Below are positions 16,611 to 25,328 of a stretch of DNA of 49,687 nucleotides, one piece after another. The stretch is from DASZMX01 sp035551475 (lineage in GTDB: Bacteria; Verrucomicrobiota; Verrucomicrobiia; Limisphaerales; Palsa-1400): positions 1 through 49,687 of the forward strand of contig DASZMX010000123.1 in NCBI GenBank assembly GCA_035551475.1, in the 5' to 3' direction. The notes under the pieces were generated by a model. That model had not been told where the DNA came from. It saw only the letters and a list, made by a program, of their open reading frames with translations, and ran no database searches. The stretch's first letter is position 1. The number at the start of each line of letters is the position of its first letter. Position numbers and translations under genes: made by a program.

Positions 16611-18923
16611 ATGAAAAAAGTTCCGCCCTCGGGCTCAACCGTCCCGCCTTACAAGAATTCCCGTTTGCCCGCGCCCAAACGTGTCAAAGATCTACTCGCG
16701 CGCATGACGCTCGACGAAAAGGGCGCGCAGATGATGTGCGTCTGGCAAAAAAAAGCCGAAACGCTGGTGGACGCCGAAGGCCGTTTCGACCTCGCCAAGG
16801 CCCAGAGCGCTTTCAAAAAAGGCCATGGCTTGGGGCAAGTGGGCCGGCCCAGCGACGCTGGCAAAGGCCTGGACGCGCGCGGCAATGCGGAGTTGACCAA
16901 CGCGATTCAGAAATTTTTCATGGAACACAGCCGCCTCGGCATTCCCGTGATTTTTCACGAGGAATGTTTGCACGGCCACGCCGCGCCGGGCGGCACGAGT
17001 TTTCCCCAGCCCATTGGACTGGGCGCCACCTTTAATCCGCCGCTTGCGCGCGAGCTTTTTGCCATGACGGCCGCCGAGGCGCGCGCCCGCGGGACGCATC
17101 AGGCCTTGACGCCGGTGGTGGATGTGGCGCGCGATCCGCGCTGGGGCCGCGTCGAGGAAACCTACGGCGAAGATCCTTATTTGGCCTCGCGCATGGGCAT
17201 CGCCTCCGTGCTGGGTTTTCAGGGCGATCGCTCGTTCCAGGGCAAAAAAAATGTCATCGCCACCTTGAAACATTTTGCCGCGCACGGGCAGCCGGAGTCC
17301 GGCATGAATTGCGCGCCGGTCAATATCTCGGAGCGGGTTTTGCGCGAGACGTTTCTTTATCCTTTCAAAGCCACGATCGAAGAAGCAGGCGCCATCAGCA
17401 TCATGGCTTCGTACAATGAAATCGACGGCATCCCGTCGCACGCCAGCCAATGGCTGTTGCGCAAGGTGCTGCGTAAGGAGTGGGGTTTCAAAGGCTTTGT
17501 CGTGTCTGATTATTATTCCATTTGGGAGCTGAATTATCGCCCCGATACGCACGGCCATTTCGTCGCCAAAGACAAACGGGAAGCTTGCTTGCTCTCGGTC
17601 AAAGCGGGCGTGAACATCGAATTGCCCGAGCCTGATTGTTATCTGCATCTCGTGGATTTGGTGCGCAAAGGCGGGCTGCAGGAAGCGGAGTTGGACGATC
17701 TGGTGGCGCCCATGTTGTTGTGGAAATTCCAGATGGGCCTCTTTGACGATCCTTATGTCGATCCCGACGAAGCCGCCCGCCTGGTTGGGTGCGAGGAGCA
17801 TCGTCATCTCGCGCTCCGCGCCGCGCAGGAAACCATCACCCTGCTCAAGAACGACGGCGGCATTGCCCCGCTTGATCCTGCCAAGCTCAAGACCCTCGCG
17901 GTCATCGGGCCGAACGCCCACCGCAGCTTGCTCGGCGGTTATAGCGGCGTGCCCCAACATGACGTCACCGTTCTTGACGGCATCAAGGCGCGCGTGGGCC
18001 ATCAAGTTCGAGTGCTTTATAGTGAAGGCTGCAAGATCACGTCACCCGGCACGTGGCAACAGGACGAAGTGCTCCCGAGCGATCCCGCGTCCGACCGGCG
18101 CCAAATCAAAGAGGCGGTCAAGGTGGCCCGGAAAGCCGATGTCATCATCCTGGCCATCGGCGGCAATGAGCAGACTTCGCGGGAAGCCTGGAACCTCAAG
18201 CACATGGGCGACCGCGCGAGCCTCGACCTCGTGGGCCGGCAGGAAGAGCTTTTTCAAGCCATGATCGCCACCGGCAAGCCGGTCATTGTCCTGCTGTTCA
18301 ATGGGCGCCCGCTCTCCATCAACTCCCTCGCGCAACAAGCCGCCGCCATTTTCGAATGCTGGTATCTCGGCCAGGAGACCGGCACGGCGGTCGCTTCCGC
18401 GCTGTTTGGGGACATCAATCCCGGCGGCAAATTGCCGATCACCATTCCGCGTTCCGTGGGTCATTTGCCCGCCTATTACAATTATAAACCCTCGGCGCGG
18501 CGCGGGTATTTATTTGACGACGTGTCGCCGCTGTTTGCGTTTGGCTTCGGGTTGAGCTACACGACGTTCTCTTTTGCGAATGCCCGCCTTACCCGGAAAA
18601 AAATCCGCGTGGGCGAATCCACCCGCGTGCTCGTCGATGTGGCCAACACCGGGAAGCGCGCCGGCGATGAAGTGGTGCAGCTTTATGTCCGCGACCTCGT
18701 CAGCTCCGTCACGCGCCCGCTCAAGGAATTGAAAGGCTTCCAGCGCGTCACGCTGCAACCCGGCGAAAAAACCATCGTCTCGCTCGCTCTCACGCCCGAT
18801 CTCCTCGCCTTCCACAACGTGGACATGAAACTCGTGGTGGAGCCGGGCGAATTTGAAATCATGGTCGGCTCCTCGTCGCGCGATGAGGATCTGCAAAAAA
18901 TTGTCCTGGAAGTTGTCAAATAA
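16611..18923 (+). CDS. Glycoside hydrolase family 3 (beta-xylosidase/beta-glucosidase type)
   Basis: Retaining exo-glycosidase that removes terminal beta-linked sugars. The N-terminal barrel has the substrate-binding KHFAAHG (220-226) and the nucleophile Asp300 in GFVVSDYYSIWEL. The second alpha/beta sandwich domain (about 400-610) carries the candidate acid-base region GGNEQTSREAW, and a fibronectin type III-like domain closes the protein (about 660-770). No signal peptide is present, so it should act in the cytoplasm on imported oligosaccharides. The next two genes, a GPH-family symporter and a GH10 xylanase, make xylobiose and short xylo-oligomers the likely substrates, that is, a beta-xylosidase. 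Family is certain; sugar specificity is inferred. Confidence 0.9.
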   Translation: MKKVPPSGSTVPPYKNSRLPAPKRVKDLLARMTLDEKGAQMMCVWQKKAETLVDAEGRFDLAKAQSAFKKGHGLGQVGRPSDAGKGLDARGNAELTNAIQKFFMEHSRLGIPVIFHEECLHGHAAPGGTSFPQPIGLGATFNPPLARELFAMTAAEARARGTHQALTPVVDVARDPRWGRVEETYGEDPYLASRMGIASVLGFQGDRSFQGKKNVIATLKHFAAHGQPESGMNCAPVNISERVLRETFLYPFKATIEEAGAISIMASYNEIDGIPSHASQWLLRKVLRKEWGFKGFVVSDYYSIWELNYRPDTHGHFVAKDKREACLLSVKAGVNIELPEPDCYLHLVDLVRKGGLQEAELDDLVAPMLLWKFQMGLFDDPYVDPDEAARLVGCEEHRHLALRAAQETITLLKNDGGIAPLDPAKLKTLAVIGPNAHRSLLGGYSGVPQHDVTVLDGIKARVGHQVRVLYSEGCKITSPGTWQQDEVLPSDPASDRRQIKEAVKVARKADVIILAIGGNEQTSREAWNLKHMGDRASLDLVGRQEELFQAMIATGKPVIVLLFNGRPLSINSLAQQAAAIFECWYLGQETGTAVASALFGDINPGGKLPITIPRSVGHLPAYYNYKPSARRGYLFDDVSPLFAFGFGLSYTTFSFANARLTRKKIRVGESTRVLVDVANTGKRAGDEVVQLYVRDLVSSVTRPLKELKGFQRVTLQPGEKTIVSLALTPDLLAFHNVDMKLVVEPGEFEIMVGSSSRDEDLQKIVLEVVK

Positions 18924-18943
18924 ACGTCAACCCCCTCCACGCC

Positions 18944-20467
18944 ATGCCTGCCTCCACCCAAAAACTCTCCTTCGTCGAAAAAGCCGGTTACAGCGCGGGC
19001 GACGCCGCCGCGAACTTCGTCTTCATGACGATGATTCTGTTTCAAACCAGCTTTTACACCGATGTCTTTGGCATCACGGCCGGCGCCGCCGCCAACATTC
19101 TCATGGCGGCCCGTCTCTGGGACGCATTTGCCGATCCCATCGTCGGCACGCTGGCCGATCGCACCAAGTCGCGCTGGGGAAAATTCCGTCCGTGGGTCTT
19201 GTTCACCGCCGTGCCGTGGTGTGTGGTGATGGTCCTCGCTTACACCACGCCCAAAGGCTGGGACATGCGGGCGATGATCGCCTATGCCGCCATCACCAAC
19301 GTCCTGATGATGACGATTTATTCGATGAACAACATGCCCTATTCGGCGCTGGGCGGCGTCATGACCGGCGACGTCAATGAGCGCGCGCGCCTGAATTCAT
19401 ATCGCTTCATTTCCGTGAACGCGGCGCAGTTTATTGTCGGCGGCTTCACGCTGCCGTTGGTGGCGAAATTCGCCGTCGGCCATGATCGGCAACACGGGTG
19501 GCAAATGACCATGACGATTTGGGCGGTGTTGTGTTTGATTCTTTTCTTCATCACGTTCGCGACCACCAAGGAGCGCATCAAACCGCCGCCCACGCAGCAT
19601 TCCACGCCCAAACAGGATTTCAGCGACCTCCTGAAGAATAGCCCGTGGGCGGTGATGTTTTTCATGACGTTGGTGCATTTCTGCATCCTCTCCTTCCGCG
19701 GCGGCGCGCTCTACAATTATTATCACCACTACGCGGACAAGGCCGCCCTATATGATTGGGTGCAAAAACTAGGCTTGACCACTCCGGCGGGCGCCACCTC
19801 CACCGGCCTGCTGGAATGGCTCGGATATATCGTCCACGGCGACCGCGCGAACCTGGACAACTCCAACGTGGCGGACGTCGCCAACAGCATCATCAACATG
19901 ATTGGCACCGGCGTGACCATCGTCGTGATCTTGTTGTCGCCGGGCCTTTCCAAGCGTTTCGGCAAGAAAGCCGTGGCGATTTGCGGGTTCGGCCTGGCGG
20001 CGCTCGGCAGTCTGGCCTTTTACGCGCTCAGCCCCACGAACGTTTCGGGCATGGTCTGGCTGACGATCGTCATCGCGATTTGTTACGCGCCGACCATCCC
20101 GTTGATTTGGGCGATTTACGCCGATGTCGCGGATTATTCCGAATGGAAAACCGGGCGCCGTTTCACGGGCATTGTTTTTGCCACCATCGGCTTCGCCTTA
20201 AAATGCGGCCTGGCGCTCGGCTCCTCGTCTTTCCTCTGGATTATGCAGGGCTTTTTCAGTTACGAAGCGCTGAAGGAGCCCACGCCCGAGATGATTCAGG
20301 GATTTCGTTTTTGCAGCAGCATCGTGGTCGGAATCCTCTTCGCCGTCTGCACCGTTCTGCTCATGGTTTATCAACTCAACAAACGCCTCACGATTCAGAT
20401 TGCTGATGAATTGGCCGCGCGCCGCCAAAAATTGGCCGGCGAAAATCCATTGCCCGAAATCGCATGA
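18944..20467 (+). CDS. GPH-family glycoside:cation symporter (oligosaccharide importer)
   Basis: Membrane transporter of 507 residues with about 12 helices, of the glycoside-pentoside-hexuronide branch of the major facilitator superfamily (XynP, YicJ, MelB relatives). Family marks are GYSAGDAAANFVF at the N-terminus, LWDAFADPIVGTLADRTKSRWGKFRPW (about 64-90) and NNMPYSALGGVMTGD (about 126-140). Between about 255 and 315 there is an extra loop (YHHYADKAALYDWVQK...) longer than usual. It lies 20 bases after the GH3 gene and overlaps the xylanase gene by ATGA, so it probably imports xylo-oligosaccharides with Na+ or H+. Confidence 0.88.
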   Translation: MPASTQKLSFVEKAGYSAGDAAANFVFMTMILFQTSFYTDVFGITAGAAANILMAARLWDAFADPIVGTLADRTKSRWGKFRPWVLFTAVPWCVVMVLAYTTPKGWDMRAMIAYAAITNVLMMTIYSMNNMPYSALGGVMTGDVNERARLNSYRFISVNAAQFIVGGFTLPLVAKFAVGHDRQHGWQMTMTIWAVLCLILFFITFATTKERIKPPPTQHSTPKQDFSDLLKNSPWAVMFFMTLVHFCILSFRGGALYNYYHHYADKAALYDWVQKLGLTTPAGATSTGLLEWLGYIVHGDRANLDNSNVADVANSIINMIGTGVTIVVILLSPGLSKRFGKKAVAICGFGLAALGSLAFYALSPTNVSGMVWLTIVIAICYAPTIPLIWAIYADVADYSEWKTGRRFTGIVFATIGFALKCGLALGSSSFLWIMQGFFSYEALKEPTPEMIQGFRFCSSIVVGILFAVCTVLLMVYQLNKRLTIQIADELAARRQKLAGENPLPEIA

Positions 20468-21594
20468 AGACCTATCGTTCTGTCACTAAAAACCTGGCCT
20501 TGAGCTCGCTCTTCCTAGCTTGGTCGTTGATGGATTCCGGCGCAGCCGACGACACGGCGCTGAAGGACGCCTTTCAAGGGCATTTTCTCGTCGGGGCGGC
20601 TCTCAACTCCGCCCAATTCTCCGGGCAGAATTTCGGCGAGATCGCTGTGATTGAAAAGCAGTTCAATACCATCACCCCGGAAAATGTCCTCAAATGGGAA
20701 GCGGTCCATCCCCAGCCAGGCCATTTTGATTTTGACGCCGGAGACAAATACGTGGATTTCGGCGTCAAGCACAACATGTTCACCATCGGCCACAATCTGG
20801 TGTGGCACAGCCAGACGCCCGCGTGGGTGTTCAAGGATGACAAGGGGGAGCCGCTGACGCGCGATGCCTTGCTCGCCCGCATGCGCGACCACATCTCCAC
20901 GGTGGTCGGACGTTACAAAGGCAGAATCAAGGGCTGGGACGTCGTCAACGAGGCTCTGAACGAGGACGGCACGATGCGAAAATCCTCATGGCGAAAAATC
21001 ATCGGCGACGATTACGTGCTGAAAGCCTTTGAATTTGCGCACGAGGCCGACCCCGACGCGGAACTTTACTACAACGATTACTCCATCGAGAACGGCCCCA
21101 AGCGCGCGGGCGCCATCGCGTTGATCAAATCCCTGCAGGCAGGCGGAGCCCACATTTCCGGCATTGGCGTGCAGGGACATTACGACATGAGCTTTGCCTC
21201 CACCAATCTGCTGGACGAGGCGCTGCGCGATTTCTCACAGCTCGGCATCAAGATCATGATCACCGAGTTGGATGTGGATGTCCTGCCCCGCGCCGGACGC
21301 GCCCAATCCGCGGATGTTTCCGACCGCGCCCGGATGCGCGCCGGCATGAATCCCTACACCAACGGCCTCCCTGCCGACATGCAGGAAAAACTCGCCGCCC
21401 GCTACGCCGATCTCTTCAAGATTTTCCTCCAACACAAAGCCATCAGCCGCGTCACCTTCTGGGGCGTCACCGACGCCAATTCCTGGCGCAACGACTACCC
21501 CGTCCCCGGCCGCACCGATTACCCCCTCCTCTTCGACCGCCAATGCCAGCCCAAGCCGGCATTCGCCGCGGTGATAAAAACCGCCAGTCCTTGA
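20464..21594 (+). CDS. Secreted endo-1,4-beta-xylanase, GH10
   Basis: Cleaves the xylan backbone outside the cytoplasm. A signal peptide (about 1-28, LALSSLFLAWSLMDSGAA) precedes a single GH10 (beta/alpha)8 barrel. The general acid/base is Glu163 in DVVNEALNEDG, and the nucleophile is Glu268 in IMITELDVDV. Other family segments are TPENVLKWE (71-79), GHNLVWHSQTPAW (109-121) and TFWGVTDANSW near the end. There is no carbohydrate-binding module. With the upstream symporter and GH3 enzyme it completes a three-step path: outside cleavage, uptake, inside hydrolysis. No regulator, xylose isomerase or xylulokinase gene is nearby. Confidence 0.93.
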   Translation: MKTYRSVTKNLALSSLFLAWSLMDSGAADDTALKDAFQGHFLVGAALNSAQFSGQNFGEIAVIEKQFNTITPENVLKWEAVHPQPGHFDFDAGDKYVDFGVKHNMFTIGHNLVWHSQTPAWVFKDDKGEPLTRDALLARMRDHISTVVGRYKGRIKGWDVVNEALNEDGTMRKSSWRKIIGDDYVLKAFEFAHEADPDAELYYNDYSIENGPKRAGAIALIKSLQAGGAHISGIGVQGHYDMSFASTNLLDEALRDFSQLGIKIMITELDVDVLPRAGRAQSADVSDRARMRAGMNPYTNGLPADMQEKLAARYADLFKIFLQHKAISRVTFWGVTDANSWRNDYPVPGRTDYPLLFDRQCQPKPAFAAVIKTASP

Positions 21595-21630
21595 GTCTCG
21601 CCGCCATTTTGTGCGAAATCGTGTTTAGTA

Positions 21631-22101
21631 ATGTCCCAATTCATCAAGCGGGCGGTATCTTATTATGCTGGAGCGCGGCATCGCGCCAAACGCCGCAAGA
21701 GCGGCTGGAATGCTCTTCTTATCCCCGTCTCTTTGGCTGTTTGGGCCGGGACCTGGTATTTGTTATTTGAATTGGTGTGGGCATTCCACATTGCTCATTA
21801 TCCCGGACACTTACTAAAAGACTTCTGGCCGCCCCATGTTTCGTTGCGCAGTGGTATCCTTAGTTTCGTGATGGTTTTTTCGCTAGGTCCGGGGGCAGGC
21901 GCTCTTGGATTTATGCTTACGAATCTTGTTTTTTGGACGATCCCGCCGGCGCGCAAAGCCTTCGATTCCGAGGCGAAAGATCATCCCGACGCTGGTTTCC
22001 GAGAGACAATGCAGACCATCTTCAAACTATGTTTGTGGACGCTATCCCTGGGAATCCTGGCAGCATTTTTCGCTGCTTATTTTTTAAGCTCACTACGCTA
22101 A
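21631..22101 (+). CDS. Hypothetical membrane protein, three predicted helices
   Basis: Family not recognised. The 156-residue product has a basic N-terminus (RHRAKRRKSGW) and about three membrane segments (30-50, 75-100, 132-153), with a charged stretch between the second and third (ARKAFDSEAKDHPDAGFRET). It lies 36 bases after the xylanase on the same strand. Base composition appears less GC-rich than its neighbours, with more A/T at third codon positions, so recent arrival is possible but unproven. It ends at a hairpin shared with the convergent gene. Confidence 0.6.
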   Translation: MSQFIKRAVSYYAGARHRAKRRKSGWNALLIPVSLAVWAGTWYLLFELVWAFHIAHYPGHLLKDFWPPHVSLRSGILSFVMVFSLGPGAGALGFMLTNLVFWTIPPARKAFDSEAKDHPDAGFRETMQTIFKLCLWTLSLGILAAFFAAYFLSSLR

Positions 22102-22108
22102 TTCGCCG

Positions 22109-22126
22109 GGCCTCGGGTACGAGGCC
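22109..22126. terminator. Hairpin between convergent genes, possible bidirectional terminator
   Basis: GGCCTCG (22109-22115) and CGAGGCC (22120-22126) form a perfect 7-bp stem with a GGTA loop, in the 38-bp gap between two genes that converge. No T-tract follows on either strand, so factor-independent termination is doubtful. Confidence 0.35.
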
Positions 22127-22139
22127 TCGCCTATACTTA

Positions 22140-23273
22140 TCATGGCGCCTCAGTTTGCAGCGGTTGATGCGCGTGGATTACTTGCGTGACTTCGGCGGCA
22201 TCGTCCATCGTGCCATTAATGAGCGCGTCGCGGAAGAGCAGTTGCGGCAGGGTGCGTTGATGCGTGGCGCGGGCGTCGGCGACGTAAAGGGCGACGTCAG
22301 TTTGCAATTGGCGCGCGACCCAGGGATCGCGCAAGGCGGCGTCCAAACCGTTTTTTCCGAGCAAATCTTCCGCCTTGGCGCGGGCGGCGGGGAGCGGCGG
22401 CGGAAAGGCGCTGTCAAACATCCAATCATCGAATTCCGCGAGCTTGGACGGCTGGGCATGCCAGATGGCCAGCCCGAGCCGCGCGTAATCGCAGGCGCCG
22501 AAATTGCCGGGGCTCGTGCGTTCGACCAGGGGATTGCAATCGGCATCCAACGGCACCGGCAGCGTGAGAATGGCCACGCCGGCGCCCGGCTGGGCCAGCT
22601 TCAGCAACGGATGCAGGCGGCGGCAATGGGCGCAGGTGTAGTCAAATAAACAAATGACGAAATTCGTGCCGCCAGAGGCGCCGATCATCGGCAATTGATC
22701 CGGGTCCAGGCTGATGGCGCCTAATTGCAAGTTACGCGCCGGGCCCGGCGGAGATGCGCCGGCAAGCGGAGTGGAGGCGAACATCTGCTTTTTCACGGCG
22801 GCTTGTCCAACTGCTAAAACAGCAAAGACCGCCAACGCCAGCGCCAACGCGCGGCGCGGAGGCGAACCGGCCTGGCGCAAGAGAATCCCCGCTGACAACA
22901 CGCCGCAGAGATGCGTGCCCAGGCAAAACTTGCACCAGCTTCCCACCGCGGCGTATTGCAGGAAAACAAACCACAACGCGGCCAAGACCATCAGCCACGC
23001 CAACGCCGCCACCCAAAACCACGCCGCGGGATTCCGGGGCGCGCGGAAAGTCAGCGCGAATTGCGCGAGATAAATGAAAAACGCGGGAACGCTGACCGGC
23101 AGGCCGAGCCAGTAGGCCCATCGATTGGACAAGACTTCGTGACAGCCCGAGCCAGGGCCGCAGCCGGCCACGGCGCCGCCGGCCAGGGATGTGCAGGCCA
23201 GATACCCCGCTCCCGCCATCGCCAGAACCAGGAACGCCCGGGCCCATCGCAGCGCGTGCGGAGAGTCTGTCAA
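22140..23273 (-). CDS. VKOR-DsbA fusion, self-contained disulfide-forming system
   Basis: A membrane oxidoreductase of the vitamin K epoxide reductase family is fused to a thioredoxin-fold domain. The VKOR half (about 10-155) has several helices, the loop pair Cys38/Cys44 (GCGPGSGCHEVLSN) and the active-site pair Cys114-Lys-Phe-Cys117 next to the quinone site. The second half (about 175-377) carries Cys214-Ala-His-Cys217 in FDYTCAHCRRLHPLL, a DsbA-like active site. Such fusions oxidise exported proteins and pass the electrons to quinone, replacing DsbA plus DsbB. The start is a TTG directly after the upstream stop, with GGAG 8 bases before it; no ATG fits. Probably one operon with the cytochrome gene. 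Confidence 0.88.
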   Translation of the reverse strand: MTDSPHALRWARAFLVLAMAGAGYLACTSLAGGAVAGCGPGSGCHEVLSNRWAYWLGLPVSVPAFFIYLAQFALTFRAPRNPAAWFWVAALAWLMVLAALWFVFLQYAAVGSWCKFCLGTHLCGVLSAGILLRQAGSPPRRALALALAVFAVLAVGQAAVKKQMFASTPLAGASPPGPARNLQLGAISLDPDQLPMIGASGGTNFVICLFDYTCAHCRRLHPLLKLAQPGAGVAILTLPVPLDADCNPLVERTSPGNFGACDYARLGLAIWHAQPSKLAEFDDWMFDSAFPPPLPAARAKAEDLLGKNGLDAALRDPWVARQLQTDVALYVADARATHQRTLPQLLFRDALINGTMDDAAEVTQVIHAHQPLQTEAP

Positions 23274-23756
23274 CTATTTCGCTCCTTGGTCAATCCAGGC
23301 GCGGACCAAAGCCACGTTGGCCGTCGAGAACGGCGGCGGCGGCAGGTGGGTGGCCGCGGGGCTGTTGGTCGCACCGGGGCGCGGCCCGCGCGGCGTCGGT
23401 GGCATGGCCAGGCGCGGATTGATGCGCGCGACGGCCACGACGAACAAGCTCTTCTGGCTGTCGCCGGGCACAATCATCACGCCATCGCGCCCGCCTTTGA
23501 GGGCGTTATCAAGGGTGTCAAGTTTATAGCCCGCCTTGGGGTGCTCGGCATTATGGCAGCCCAGGCACGAGGTCTTGAGCAGCGGCATGATGTCTTTCGC
23601 AAAGGTCACACCCGTCTGCGTGGCAGCGGGCGGCAGCTTCGAAACGTCCACGGTCGTAATGTCCCATTTCTTGGGCCCGTTCTCGGGTTGGGCGATGGCC
23701 TGGGAAACAACGCAGCCCAACAGGGCGGCCAGAGCAATGACAATCTTCATAATCAA
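23274..23756 (-). CDS. Small exported c-type cytochrome (PSCyt1-like)
   Basis: A signal peptide (about 1-23, IVIALAALLGCVVSQAIAQ) is followed by one cytochrome c domain. The haem-binding motif is CLGCH (64-68) in DIMPLLKTSCLGCHN, and MPP at 118-120 probably supplies the distal methionine. The arrangement around CxxCH, with downstream KLDT...ALKGG, resembles the planctomycete/verrucomicrobial PSCyt1 domain, usually fused to larger proteins but here alone (160 residues). Its stop codon directly abuts the start of the VKOR-DsbA gene. A role in periplasmic electron transfer is inferred; the partner is unknown. Confidence 0.82.
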   Translation of the reverse strand: MIMKIVIALAALLGCVVSQAIAQPENGPKKWDITTVDVSKLPPAATQTGVTFAKDIMPLLKTSCLGCHNAEHPKAGYKLDTLDNALKGGRDGVMIVPGDSQKSLFVVAVARINPRLAMPPTPRGPRPGATNSPAATHLPPPPFSTANVALVRAWIDQGAK

Positions 23757-23806
23757 TTTTGGATGGCGGGCATCTTACCGGCGCGCCCCCACGCGTCAAG
23801 CGCGTC

Positions 23807-24895
23807 CTAGCCCAGAATGCGTTTGCCTTCCGTGAGGAAGATGCCTTGGAAATTCATCTCCAAAGCTTGCGCGTTGGTGGCTTTGGTCAGCGCATCTTTT
23901 TGCGAAACGCGGCCGTCCTTGACCAATTGGAAAAGGTGCTGGTTAAAGGCGACCATGCCCTCCTCGCTGCCGGTTTCGATGGCGGCGGCGAGTTTTTCCA
24001 GGCGATTTTCCTCGATCAATTTGCGCACAGTGCCGCTGTTGATCATGATTTCCTGGGCGGGGGTCATTTTGCCGTCCACGGTGGGAACCATGCGCTGGCA
24101 GATGACGGCCTGGAGCGTGGCGGCAATCTGGCGCCGCACCTGGTCGCGCTCGTCGGTCTTGAAGAAGTCAAGAATACGCGTGACGGACAGCGCGGCGTTG
24201 GTGGAATGCAAGGTGGACAAAACCAAGTGGCCGGTTTCGGCGGCGCTCATGGCGGCGGTGAAGCTGGTGGCGTCGCGCATTTCGCCGATCATGATGACAT
24301 CGGGATCCTGGCGCAGCACGTGCATAAGGGCGTGCTCGAACGTCAGGGTGTCGAGGCCGATTTCGCGCTGCTCGATGACGGATTGATTGTCCTCGAATAC
24401 GTATTCAATGGGATCCTCGAGCGTGATGACGTGCTTGCGGCTGTTGGCGTTGATATGCTCGATCATCGCGGCCAGCGTGGTCGATTTGCCGCAACCGGTG
24501 GTGCCGGCGAGCAGGACGATGCCGCGCGGGGATTCGGCAATCTGGCGCAGAACCGGGAGCAGGCCTAATTCATCGAAGCTCGGAACATTCGTCTTGACGT
24601 AACGCATGGCCAGGCAGGGCTGGCTGCGTTGGTAAAAACAATTGGTGCGAAACCGCCCGATGTCCACCGCGTGATAGGAAAAATCACATTCATGATTATC
24701 CTCCAGGATGCGCTTGGCGTGGCGCGGCACGATTTGCTCCAGAATGGAGTTCATCCATTCCTCGGTCGGAACGGGTCCTTCGACGGCGATCAGTCTGCGG
24801 TTAATGCGGAAGACAATGGGGGCGCCGATCTTCAGGTGAATGTCTGAAGCGCCTCCTCCCACCGCCGCCGCCAAAATCTTGCGGAACGTTTCCAT
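23807..24895 (-). CDS. pilT: PilT, type IV pilus retraction ATPase
   Basis: Hexameric cytoplasmic ATPase that powers pilus depolymerisation and twitching. Seen in order: an N-terminal PAS-like domain (GASDIHLKIGAPIVFRI, about 15-31), Walker A GTTGCGKS (131-138), the Asp box around 160-170, Walker B in DPDVIMIGEMRD, the His box TGHLVLSTLHS, and a divergent version of the PilT C-terminal motif (GTVRKLIEENRL). At 362 residues it matches PilT rather than the larger PilB. A PilZ-like gene lies directly upstream on the same strand. No pilin assembly genes are adjacent. Confidence 0.92.
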   Translation of the reverse strand: METFRKILAAAVGGGASDIHLKIGAPIVFRINRRLIAVEGPVPTEEWMNSILEQIVPRHAKRILEDNHECDFSYHAVDIGRFRTNCFYQRSQPCLAMRYVKTNVPSFDELGLLPVLRQIAESPRGIVLLAGTTGCGKSTTLAAMIEHINANSRKHVITLEDPIEYVFEDNQSVIEQREIGLDTLTFEHALMHVLRQDPDVIMIGEMRDATSFTAAMSAAETGHLVLSTLHSTNAALSVTRILDFFKTDERDQVRRQIAATLQAVICQRMVPTVDGKMTPAQEIMINSGTVRKLIEENRLEKLAAAIETGSEEGMVAFNQHLFQLVKDGRVSQKDALTKATNAQALEMNFQGIFLTEGKRILG

Positions 24896-24929
24896 GTCGG
24901 CAGGCTACCGAAAAGCGCCGGCGAATCAA

Positions 24930-25232
24930 TCAGGAATATGCGAGCAAACGGACGCGGGTCTGCGGGGTCAAATTCGTGAAGAGCATGGAAATCAGATAAC
25001 CCTGGCGCGCATTGCCATCGCAGGCGACGATCACGCCCTGGCACTCGATTTTCTGCGGGTCATCGGGGCCTTGCAGCGCGAGGATCATCTCGGTCCACGG
25101 CTCCATGGGCTTGTTGTGGCGGAACTCGATGCCGTTCTTGCGGACCCGCACCGCCGCGGCGGAAAGAGTCAGGCATTGGGTCGGTTTCGAGTTCTTAATG
25201 AATGCGTTGGAGTCGGTTCTTCTTGCGCTCAT
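24930..25232 (-). CDS. PilZ-like small protein, probably without c-di-GMP binding motif
   Basis: A 100-residue protein with an alternating beta pattern. NGIEFRHNKPMEPWTEMILAL resembles the PilZ strand pair, and the end (GYLISMLFTNLTPQTRVRLL) resembles the PilZ closing helix. The c-di-GMP signature RxxxR...(D/N)xSxxG is not clearly present, so it may be a degenerate PilZ like those that act through protein contacts. Placed 34 bases upstream of pilT on the same strand, it is likely part of pilus control. Assignment is tentative. Confidence 0.5.
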   Translation of the reverse strand: MSARRTDSNAFIKNSKPTQCLTLSAAAVRVRKNGIEFRHNKPMEPWTEMILALQGPDDPQKIECQGVIVACDGNARQGYLISMLFTNLTPQTRVRLLAYS

Positions 25233-25328
25233 AGGTCAATAGGGGAATCTAGCATTGAACTGTTAGACGTCAACTGACAGGCCCACTTATTTTTGAACGT
25301 GACGACCGGGGCCTTGTCTCAAGGAAAA

